Shown here: piece after piece, positions 57,205-64,000 of the stretch
How the letters are laid out: each line of letters starts with the position of its first letter
How positions within the stretch are numbered: the first letter of the stretch is position 1
From: Kocuria rhizophila DC2201
Lineage (GTDB): Bacteria; Actinomycetota; Actinomycetes; Actinomycetales; Micrococcaceae
Length of the DNA: 64,000 nt
Direction: 5' to 3'
NCBI RefSeq assembly: GCF_000010285.1
Contig: NC_010617.1
Location: 1,736,001-1,800,000 of the forward strand
Translations under genes and position numbers: made by a program
The notes under the pieces: generated by a model
The model's input: only the letters and a program-made list of their open reading frames with translations
Told to the model about the DNA's origin: nothing
Database searches by the model: none

Positions 57205-57861
57205 ATGGCCCCCGAACACCCCGCTGCGCACTACTTCGTCTCCGATCCCACGCTGCCCGAGAGGCCCCGCCGGATCGACGTGGAACTGCGTGGACGGCAC
57301 GTGCAGGTGGGCACCGCCGCGGGGGTGTTCTCCCCCGGGGACCTGGACAGGGGGACGGCGGCGCTGCTGCGCAGCGTGCCGGATCCCGAGGGGCGCGAGC
57401 TGCTGGACATCGGGTGCGGGTGGGGGCCCCTCACGATCGCGCTGGCACAGGCGGCGCCCGAGGCGCGGGTCACCGCGGTGGACGTCAACGAGCGCAGTCT
57501 GCGCCTCACGGCCGAGAACGCCGCCGCGCTGGGGCTGTCCGGTGTGGAGGCGCTGCTGCCGGGCGACGTTCCCGCCGGGCGCACGTTCGACACCATCTGG
57601 TCCAACCCGCCCATCCGCGTGGGCAAGGATGCGCTGCACGAGATCCTCGCCACGTGGCTGCCTCGGCTGAGCCCGGGCGGCACCGCGTGGCTCGTGGTGC
57701 AGAAGAACCTGGGCGGGGACTCGCTGCAGCGCTGGCTCGCCGCCACCCTCGGCGCCGACTTCGCCGTGCGGCGAGCCGCCACGGACAAGGGTTTCCGGAT
57801 CCTCACGGTCCACAGGGACCCTGCGTCCCACGGCGCCCCTGAGCAGACGCACGCCGGGTGA
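57205..57861 (+). CDS. RsmC-like SAM-dependent methyltransferase
   Basis: 218 residues, single MTS (methyltransferase small) domain: SAM motif LLDIGCGWGPLTIALAQ and catalytic NPPIRVGK, which matches N2-guanine methyltransferases of the RsmC/RlmG type. N-terminal HYFVSDPTLPERPRRIDVEL is typical. Lacks the duplicated N-terminal domain of E. coli RsmC. Likely rRNA methylation; site unknown. A TACCAT 9 bases upstream of the ATG may be a -10 for a near-leaderless message. Confidence 0.87.
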   Translation: MAPEHPAAHYFVSDPTLPERPRRIDVELRGRHVQVGTAAGVFSPGDLDRGTAALLRSVPDPEGRELLDIGCGWGPLTIALAQAAPEARVTAVDVNERSLRLTAENAAALGLSGVEALLPGDVPAGRTFDTIWSNPPIRVGKDALHEILATWLPRLSPGGTAWLVVQKNLGGDSLQRWLAATLGADFAVRRAATDKGFRILTVHRDPASHGAPEQTHAG

Positions 57862-57872
57862 CGACGCCGCCC
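57861..57872 (+). repeat. Intergenic 12-mer ACGACGCCGCCC
   Basis: Exact copy starting on the last base of the RsmC-like stop codon and filling part of the 25-base convergent gap to dapF. Confidence 0.55.
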
Positions 57873-57886
57873 ACTCCCTCCCGGGC

Positions 57887-58831
57887 CTAGACCAGCTCGG
57901 CGGTCGCCACGACCCGCACGGGACCCGCGAGCACCACGTGCTCCGTGCCGTCCGGGGCGGGCACGAACGTGACGGAGAGGACCCCGCCGGGGACCTGGAC
58001 GAACCAGCGGTCCGGTGACTGCGGACCGCCCCAGAACCTCGTGGCCGCCGCGGCCGCGCACGCCCCCGTGCCGCACGAGTGGGTCTCCCCCACGCCGCGC
58101 TCGTGCACGCGCATCTCGAGGCGCCCGAGGTCGGTGTCGTCGTGCTCGAGAGGCACCACGAACTCCACATTGGTGCCGTCAACGGGGACGGGGTCCACCG
58201 CGGGAGCCGTGTGCAGGTCCAGGGTGTCGAGCTTCTCCCCCTCGGAGAGCACCACCACGGTGTGGGGATTGCCCATGCCGATCGAGACCCCCGGGCGGGG
58301 CACCGTGAGCCCGGCCGCGGTGACCACGCAGTCCGAACCGCGCTCACGGGCGAGCTCCCCGCGGGTGAAGCTCCACGGGCCCATGTCCACCGCGTAGCCG
58401 CCCGACGTGCGGGCCACCGTGCGCACCCCCGCCCGGGTGCCGATGCGCAGCCTCGCCCCCCGCGGCAGCGTGACGAGACCCTCGCGCACCAGGTGGTCCA
58501 CGAACACCCGGACCCCGTTGCCGCACATCTGGGCCACGGAGCCGTCCGCGTTGCGGTAGTCCATGAACCACTCGGCGTCCGGGTGGCGCTCGAGCAACCG
58601 CCGCCCCTCCTCCAGGTCCCGGGAGCGCACAGCCCGGATGAGGCCGTCCCCGCCCAGACCCAGGTGGCGGTCGCACACGGCGGCCACGGTCTCCGGAGGG
58701 ACGTCCAGGCTGCCGTCCCGGTCCGTGAAGACCACGAAGTCGTTGCCCGTGCCGTGCGCCTTGTTCACCCGCACGCCCACCAGTTCGCTCCAGCCCACTG
58801 TGTGTCCTGTCCCCTCGTCGATCGTGTTCAT
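57887..58831 (-). CDS. dapF: Diaminopimelate epimerase
   Basis: Interconverts LL- and meso-diaminopimelate for lysine and peptidoglycan. 314 residues. The two catalytic cysteines are in AQMCGNGVRVF and SCGTGACAAAAA; N-terminal KAHGTGNDFVVFTD is typical. The ATG at 58831 is preferred to that at 58840 because AGGATG gives proper spacing only to the former. Starts 11 bases after the miaA stop. Confidence 0.95.
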   Translation of the reverse strand: MNTIDEGTGHTVGWSELVGVRVNKAHGTGNDFVVFTDRDGSLDVPPETVAAVCDRHLGLGGDGLIRAVRSRDLEEGRRLLERHPDAEWFMDYRNADGSVAQMCGNGVRVFVDHLVREGLVTLPRGARLRIGTRAGVRTVARTSGGYAVDMGPWSFTRGELARERGSDCVVTAAGLTVPRPGVSIGMGNPHTVVVLSEGEKLDTLDLHTAPAVDPVPVDGTNVEFVVPLEHDDTDLGRLEMRVHERGVGETHSCGTGACAAAAATRFWGGPQSPDRWFVQVPGGVLSVTFVPAPDGTEHVVLAGPVRVVATAELV

Positions 58832-58841
58832 GCGCGTCATC

Positions 58842-59783
58842 CTACTGAGCCGCCACGAGCCGCACGGCGCCGGCCGTGAGGCCGTCGATGCCGTTCGGAT
58901 CCCCGGCGTCCAGCCAGTGCACGCGGGGGTCCGCGCCGAACCACGTGCGCTGGCGCTTGGTGAAGCGACGGGTCGCCGCGACCGTGTCCTCGCGGGCCTC
59001 GTCCAGGGTCGCCGAGCCGTCCAGCACGGCCAGCAGCTGCGGGTACCCGAGGGCCCGGCCCGCCGTGGGGCTCTCCCGCAGCCCCCGCGCCTCCAGGGCC
59101 TTCACCTCCTCCAGCCAGCCCCGTTCCAGCATGAGGTCCACGCGGTGCGCGAGGCGGCGGTTCAGCACCTCTCGGTCCATGGCGAGCCCGATCTGGACCG
59201 TGGGCTGCACGTAGCGGCGCTCGGGCATGAAGGACGTGAACGGGCGTCCGGTGAGGTCGTGCACCTCCAGGGCCCGCACGAGCCTTCGGTCGTCCTTGAC
59301 GCGCTCCGCCGACCCCGGGTCCACCGCGGCGAGCTCACGCAGCAGCGCGGCTCTGCCCCGCTCCCGCAGCTGCTCCTCCCGGCGGGCCCGGACGGTGGCG
59401 TCCGTGCCGGGGAACTCGATCGCGTCCAGCGCCGCCCGCACGTACAGCCCCGAGCCGCCGACCAGCACCGGCACCCGGCCGCGGCCGCGGATCTCGTCCA
59501 CCGCTCGGCGGGCATCGCGCTGGAACGCGGCCACGGAGGCCTCCTCGTGGATCTCCAGCACGTCCAGCAGGTGGTGGGGCACGCCCTGGCGTTCCTCAGG
59601 GGTGAGTTTCGCCGTGCCGACGTCCATGCCCCGGTAGAGCTGCAGGGCGTCCGCGTTGACGACCTCCCCGTCCAGCTCCCGGGCCAGGGCGATCGCGAGC
59701 TCGGACTTCCCCGTGCCGGTGGGCCCGACCACCGCCACGAGGGGAATGCGGGTGTCTTCCCTGCCCGCGTCCGGTGCACTCAC
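58842..59783 (-). CDS. miaA: tRNA dimethylallyltransferase
   Basis: Isopentenylates A37 of tRNAs reading UNN codons. 313 residues. P-loop [34 protein letters not shown] and the catalytic region [10 protein letters not shown]. The product is the substrate of MiaB, the gene immediately upstream (stop at 59790, GTG start at 59783). Confidence 0.95.
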   Translation of the reverse strand: MSAPDAGREDTRIPLVAVVGPTGTGKSELAIALARELDGEVVNADALQLYRGMDVGTAKLTPEERQGVPHHLLDVLEIHEEASVAAFQRDARRAVDEIRGRGRVPVLVGGSGLYVRAALDAIEFPGTDATVRARREEQLRERGRAALLRELAAVDPGSAERVKDDRRLVRALEVHDLTGRPFTSFMPERRYVQPTVQIGLAMDREVLNRRLAHRVDLMLERGWLEEVKALEARGLRESPTAGRALGYPQLLAVLDGSATLDEAREDTVAATRRFTKRQRTWFGADPRVHWLDAGDPNGIDGLTAGAVRLVAAQ

Positions 59784-59789
59784 GGCCGG

Positions 59790-61331
59790 TCAGGACTTCC
59801 GCAGGGTGGGCATGCCGAGCCCCACGGCCTGCGGGGAGCCGGCGGACGACGGCGCGGCGCACGACTCCGCTTGCGCGGCCTCCCACGCGTCCCCGCCGCG
59901 GGACCGGCGCAGCGCGTACTGGGAGGCGTCCGCGGGGTCCGCGAGCAGGTGGTACGACGCCGCGCCGGTGACCGGTACGGAGACGACGTCGCCCGGGCGA
60001 GGCGCCACGGCGCCGTCGGGAACCGTGAAGTGGACGAGGCGCTGGTCCCGGCTGCGCCCCGAGAGCCGGTGCGTGGACTCGGACTTGCGCCCCGACTGGG
60101 CGCTGACGAGCACCTCGGCCCGCGTGCCGACGAGCTGCCGGTTGAGCCGGGCACTGATGCCGTCCTGGAGAGCGGTGAGGCGCTCGAAACGTTCCTGGAC
60201 CACGGCCGCCGGCACCTGGTCCGCCATCTCCCCCGCGGGCGTGCCCGGCCGGATGGAGTACTGGAACGTGAAGGCCGAGGAGAACTCCGAGGCCGCCACG
60301 ACGTCCAGGGTGTCCTGGAAGTCCTGCTCCGTCTCCCCAGGGAAGCCCACGATGATGTCCGTGGTGATGGCGGCGTCCGGGATGCGGTCCCGCACGCGGT
60401 CCAGGATGCCCAGAAACCTGGTGGACCGGTAGGAGCGGCGCATCCGCTTGAGGATCCTGTCCGAGCCCGACTGCAGGGGCATGTGCAACTGGGGCATTAC
60501 ATTGGGGGTCTCGGCCATCGCGTCGATCACGTCGTCCGTGAACGCCGCGGGGTGAGGGCTCGTGAACCGGATCCGTTCCAGGCCCTCGATCTCCCCGCAC
60601 GCGCGCAGCAGCTTGGCGAAGGCACCGCGGTCGCCGAACTCCACACCGTAGGAGTTCACGTTCTGCCCGAGCAGGGTGACCTCCACCGCACCGGAGTCCA
60701 CGAGCGCGCGCACCTCGGCCAGGATGTCCCCCGGGCGCCGGTCCTTCTCCTTGCCGCGCAGCTGCGGGACGATGCAGAACGTGCACGTGTTGTTGCACCC
60801 CACCGAGATGGACACCCACCCCGCATAGGCCTGCTCACGTTTGGTGGGCAGGGCGGAGGGGAACGTCTCGAGGGACTCGAGGATCTCCACCTGAGCCTGC
60901 TGGTTGTGGCGCGCCCGCTCCAGCAGCACGGGCAGGGAGCCGATGTTGTGGGTTCCGAAGACGACGTCCACCCACGGGGCCTTCTCCACGATGGTGGAGC
61001 GGTCCTTCTGCGCGAGGCACCCGCCCACGGCGATCTGCAGGCGGTCGTTGCGGCGCTTGACCGGAGCGAGCTGACCCAGCTGCCCGTAGAGCTTGTTGTC
61101 CGCGTTCTCCCGCACGGCGCACGTGTTGAACACCACGAGGTCCGGCTCCCGCCCCACCGCGGGCACGTAGCCCGCGTTCTCGAGCAGGCCCGTGATCCGC
61201 TCGGAGTCGTGGGCGTTCATCTGGCAGCCCAGCGTGCGCACCTCGTAGGCGGGCGCACCCTGTCCCTCGCGGGGCACGGTCACGGCGCCCGTGGCGTTCA
61301 GGGGGCTGGGGTCCGGTGCGGTGTGGGGCAT
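59790..61331 (-). CDS. miaB: tRNA-2-methylthio-N6-dimethylallyladenosine synthase
   Basis: Radical-SAM methylthiotransferase. 513 residues. N-terminal MTTase domain with three Cys ([40 protein letters not shown]), radical-SAM cluster CNNTCTFC, and a C-terminal TRAM-like domain. ATG at 61331 has GGTG 6 bases upstream; the GTG at 61340 is an alternative. A C-terminal Ala/Ser tail of about 40 residues follows TRAM. Confidence 0.95.
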
Positions 61332-61340
61332 CTGAGTCAC

Positions 61341-61565
61341 CAGATCATCTTAGGGAGGGGGGTCAAGTTTCCCGGCATCCAGCACGGGCCCGGTGGGAAC
61401 GCGCCAAGTCCGGGTCGGGAGCACCCGGGTGCACGAGTGCCCGCGCGCCCCGGAGTTCGGCATCCCGAGTGATCGGCGTCCGAAGCGCATTGCCCGCCCG
61501 GCCCACCGGTCACGGCCACCACGGCGGCGGGCCCGGAGAGCCGGTTCACCCGCGGGCGAGGGGGC
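61341..61565. other. Gap between recX and miaB without a gene
   Basis: 225 bases, G/C-rich, no open frame with coding character and no clear terminator; the promoter for miaB-miaA-dapF may be here but no good -10/-35 pair stands out. Confidence 0.4.
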
Positions 61566-62201
61566 TCACGGGGTGTCCCACACCTCGGCGCCGTCCAGGT
61601 CCGTGCGCTCGTCCTCGGCGGCGGCGCCGAGATCGGCGAGGGCGTCCTTGACGACCCCGAACGCGAGGGAGGGCGGATACCCCTTGCGGCCGAGCATGCT
61701 CACGAGTCTGCGGGTGAGCCGGTCCCGTTCCGCGCGGTCCGTGAGGTCCGCCGAGGCCGGGAGCTTCTTGCGGACGAGCGCGCGGGCGTCACGCAGCTCG
61801 TCCTCGTCACTGCGCTGCTCGAGTGCGGCGTCCGCGATCTCCCCCGTGATGCCCCGCTGGGCCAGTTCACGACGGAGGGAGGAGCGGGAGAGCTTGCGGG
61901 TCTCGGCCCGGGAACGGACGAACATTTCCGCAAAGGCGCGGTCGTCCACGAGCCCGACCTCTTCGAAGCGGTCGAGGACTTCCCACGCGATGTCCTCCGG
62001 AACGTCCCGCTCCGCGAGCTTCTCCGCCAGCTGGCCGCGCGACTTGGCCGTGGCGGTCAGCTGCCGCAGCACGATGTCGCGGGCGGTCTGCCGGGGATCG
62101 GCGTCCCGACCCGGGGTGTCGGCCTCATCCGTGGAGGAGGCCGACATCTTAGAACGCCGAGCGGCACGTGACCGCCCTCCGCGATGCGTGGAACCGCTCA
62201 T
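61566..62201 (-). CDS. recX: RecA regulator RecX
   Basis: 211 residues, inhibits RecA filament extension. Typical tandem three-helix motifs: IVLRQLTATAKSRGQLAEKL, VPEDIAWEVLDRFEEVGLVD and RAETRKLSRSSLRRELAQRG. The first 45 residues are Ser/Arg/Asp-rich. ATG at 62201 with GGAGG 6 bases upstream; that ribosome-binding site is supplied by the last unit of a 16-bp repeat array. Follows recA by 49 bases. Confidence 0.93.
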   Translation of the reverse strand: MSGSTHRGGRSRAARRSKMSASSTDEADTPGRDADPRQTARDIVLRQLTATAKSRGQLAEKLAERDVPEDIAWEVLDRFEEVGLVDDRAFAEMFVRSRAETRKLSRSSLRRELAQRGITGEIADAALEQRSDEDELRDARALVRKKLPASADLTDRAERDRLTRRLVSMLGRKGYPPSLAFGVVKDALADLGAAAEDERTDLDGAEVWDTP

Positions 62202-62266
62202 TCAGGACCTCCGGGTGTTCAGAACGCTGGGTGCTCGGAACTCCGGGTGCTCAGAACGCCGGGAGC
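62202..62266. repeat. 16-bp tandem repeats from the recA stop to the recX ribosome-binding site
   Basis: Four units on the plus strand: 62202-62218 (17 bases), 62219-62234, 62235-62250, 62251-62266. Consensus TCAGAACKCCGGGTGC. The recA stop codon lies in the fourth and GGAGG for recX in the first. Confidence 0.8.
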
Positions 62267-63402
62267 TCGGCGTCGTTGCCGGCCGCGGCGAAGGGCGCAT
62301 CCGGGTCCAGGGCGGCGTCCACGGCCTCGGCTCCCTCCGCATCCTGCGTGGCCTCGTCCGGGTCCTCGGAGATGCCGAGCTTGATGAGGATCTTCCGCTC
62401 GATCTCCTGCGCCAGCTCGGGGTTGTCCTTGAGGAAGCGCCGGGAGTTCTCCTTGCCCTGCCCCAGCTGGTCCCCCTCGTAGGTGAACCAGGCGCCCGAC
62501 TTCTTCACGATCCCGTGCTCGACGCCCATGTCGATCAGGCCGCCCTCGATGGAGATTCCCTGGCCGTAGAGGATGTCGAACTCGGCCTGCTTGAAGGGCG
62601 GGGCCATCTTGTTCTTCACGATCTTGGCGCGGGTGCGGTTGCCCACCGGGTTGGCGCCGTCCTTGAGGGTCTCGATGCGGCGGACGTCCACGCGCACCGA
62701 GGCGTAGAACTTCAGGGCCTTGCCACCCGTGGTGGTCTCCGGGGAGCCGAAGAACACACCGATCTTCTCGCGCAGCTGGTTGATGAAGATAGCCGTGGTG
62801 TTGGTGTGGGACAGCCGGCCCGTGATCTTGCGCAGCGCCTGGGACATCAGGCGCGCCTGCAAACCCACGTGGCTGTCTCCCATCTCGCCCTCGATCTCGG
62901 CCTTGGGCACGAGCGCGGCCACGGAGTCGATCACGACGATGTCGATGGAGCCCGAGCCCACGAGCATGTCCATGATCTCGAGGGCCTGCTCACCGGTGTC
63001 CGGCTGGGACACCAGCAGGTTGTCCGTGTCCACGCCGAGCTTCTCGGCGTAGGCGGGATCCAGGGCGTGCTCGGCGTCGATGAACGCGGCGATGCCGCCG
63101 GACTTCTGGACGCTGGCCACGGCGTGCAGGGCCACGGTGGTCTTGCCGGAGGACTCCGGACCGTAGATCTCCACCACGCGGCCGCGGGGGAAGCCACCGA
63201 TGCCCAGGGCGACGTCCAGGGCGATCGACCCCGTGGGGATGGTCTCGATCTTGGTGGCGGGGCGGTCGCCCAGCCGCATGACCGATCCCTTGCCGTAGTT
63301 CTTGTCGATCTGGGAGAGCACCGTGTCCAGTGCCTTCTGCCGATCGGAGCCGGCCACCTGAGACGGCGCGGGCGCGGACGCACCCTTGGACTTGGCTGCC
63401 AT
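62251..63402 (-). CDS. recA: Recombinase RecA
   Basis: 383 residues, strand exchange and LexA coprotease. Walker [17 protein letters not shown]-binding loops including [20 protein letters not shown] and [20 protein letters not shown], acidic tail ([19 protein letters not shown]). Intein-free. ATG at 63402 with GAGGTGA. A LexA box lies 120 bases upstream with a TATATT -10 inside it. Confidence 0.98.
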   Translation of the reverse strand: MAAKSKGASAPAPSQVAGSDRQKALDTVLSQIDKNYGKGSVMRLGDRPATKIETIPTGSIALDVALGIGGFPRGRVVEIYGPESSGKTTVALHAVASVQKSGGIAAFIDAEHALDPAYAEKLGVDTDNLLVSQPDTGEQALEIMDMLVGSGSIDIVVIDSVAALVPKAEIEGEMGDSHVGLQARLMSQALRKITGRLSHTNTTAIFINQLREKIGVFFGSPETTTGGKALKFYASVRVDVRRIETLKDGANPVGNRTRAKIVKNKMAPPFKQAEFDILYGQGISIEGGLIDMGVEHGIVKKSGAWFTYEGDQLGQGKENSRRFLKDNPELAQEIERKILIKLGISEDPDEATQDAEGAEAVDAALDPDAPFAAAGNDAELPAF

Positions 63403-63521
63403 GATTCACCTCGGATCTCGGGGGCCGTGACGGCCCGGTCGATGTCTTCGCGGTCCACGCTATCGAGGGGGTCCGACACTCATAAGGGACCGTCCCGACT
63501 GTGGAGCACACGTGACGCTGT

Positions 63522-63537
63522 TCGAATATACCTTCGA
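63522..63537 (-). promoter_or_regulatory. LexA box of recA
   Basis: TCGAAT-ATAC-CTTCGA, 10 of 12 to the SOS consensus, and a perfect TTCGAA/TTCGAA symmetric pair outside it. TATATT on the transcribed strand (63530-63525) could be the -10, so LexA would cover the promoter core. Confidence 0.8.
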
Positions 63538-63663
63538 ACCGCTCCCCGTGCACGTCGAACGGCGTGGCGCCCTCCGTGCCGTGGGCCAGGCCCGCGGGAC
63601 GTCGCGCCCACCGGCGGTGTGCCGCATGCCGGACGGCCCGGGTCCACCACCTCGAACCGCGCC

Positions 63664-63885
63664 TCAGCCCCGGGGCGGCTGGTCGGGGCCCCACCACCGG
63701 GACTCGGGGACCTCCTGTGCCCGGCACACCGCGAACCACACGGTCTTGGGATCAACCCCGGCATCGAGGGCCTCGGTGGCGGTGCGCTCCCCCACCTCGC
63801 TGAGCACGAGGTCCTGGGCGAGCACACGGCAGTAGCCGGCCCCGAACTCGTGGGCCATCAGTTCCCAGAACGTGCTGACGCGCAT
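63664..63885 (-). CDS. DUF3046 protein
   Basis: 73 residues: MRVSTFWELMAHEFGAGYCR, LSEVGERTATEALDAGVDPK and WFAVCRAQEVPESRWWG. Recognised as DUF3046, a small actinobacterial protein found next to recA with no known function. ATG at 63885, GAGGAG 9 bases upstream. 260 bases from recA, which holds the recA promoter. Confidence 0.9.
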   Translation of the reverse strand: MRVSTFWELMAHEFGAGYCRVLAQDLVLSEVGERTATEALDAGVDPKTVWFAVCRAQEVPESRWWGPDQPPRG

Positions 63886-63957
63886 GGTGCGGATCTCCTC
63901 GGACGGTGCTCGGGCTCGTGCTCCCCACCACGGGGCGGTGCAGCACGGTGCAACGGG

Positions 63958-63985
63958 AACGGACCCGCCCGAAGGCGGGTCCGTT
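63958..63985. terminator. Hairpin near the window end
   Basis: AACGGACCCGCC-CGAA-GGCGGGTCCGTT, a 12-bp perfect stem with a CGAA tetraloop. It lies upstream of the DUF3046 start, so it presumably ends the next gene beyond the window (either strand). No U-tract. Confidence 0.65.
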
Positions 63986-64000
63986 GGACGGGTCTGTGCG

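Noticed and set aside
62931-63479. Frame starting just upstream of recA (MSDPLDSVDREDI)
   Set aside because: Overlaps recA in another frame; beyond recA's start it turns into Arg/Pro/Ser mirror sequence. A short leader peptide cannot be excluded but nothing supports it.

Overview
The window is a GC-rich (about 70% G+C by eye) chromosomal segment of an actinobacterium of the Micrococcaceae. The 16S rRNA on the minus strand reads like Kocuria (close to K. rhizophila from memory, not from a search). Gene order (xerD-nudix-pyrG-recN-nadK-tlyA, argCJBDFR, argGH, pheST, infC-rpmI-rplT, hisCBH-priA, lexA, dinG-hflX-dapF-miaA-miaB-recX-recA) is the standard actinobacterial core. There are no phage genes, transposases or CRISPR arrays, and I found no tRNA gene. 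Almost everything is transcribed leftward, with many 4-base stop/start overlaps (ATGA or GTGA).

Region by region: 1-10.5 kb holds the xerD to HAD-hydrolase run, headed by a long disordered Arg/Gly/Asp-rich TPR-like protein. At 10.7-11.9 kb a lone rightward sodium:dicarboxylate-type symporter sits beside a complete 16S-23S-5S rRNA operon (12.5-17.8 kb, minus strand) with promoter, terminator and a 23S processing stem. At 18.4-24.8 kb are tyrS, a class II HelD-like RNA polymerase-associated ATPase, apt, a 3-methyladenine glycosylase and argH. At 25-35 kb are argG, a fatty-acyl-CoA ligase, an ankyrin protein and argCJBDFR; argG and argC carry the same 36-bp arginine-operator architecture. At 35-44 kb are a quinone reductase, pheST, a DHA2 transporter, a MutT and a SpoU methyltransferase. 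At 44-46 kb is infC-rpmI-rplT with an AUU-start infC behind a leader hairpin plus U-tract. At 46.8-51.6 kb are his genes, with a 59-bp duplication at the hisB/hisH junction. At 51.6-53.3 kb a LysM protein and lexA diverge from a control region with two LexA boxes. At 53.4-63.9 kb are dinG, hflX, dapF, miaA, miaB, recX, recA and a DUF3046 gene.

Systems visible: a LexA regulon (lexA, the LysM gene and recA each have a box); an arginine regulon with argR inside it; translation machinery (rrn, tyrS, pheST, infC operon, tlyA, miaAB, hflX); and DNA repair (recN, recA, recX, dinG, lexA, alkyladenine glycosylase). I saw no clearly new multi-gene system. The less ordinary items are the duplicated hisB/hisH coupling junction, the infC leader, short intergenic repeats, the 16-bp repeat array between recA and recX, and an in-frame proline-rich tract after the MFS stop codon.
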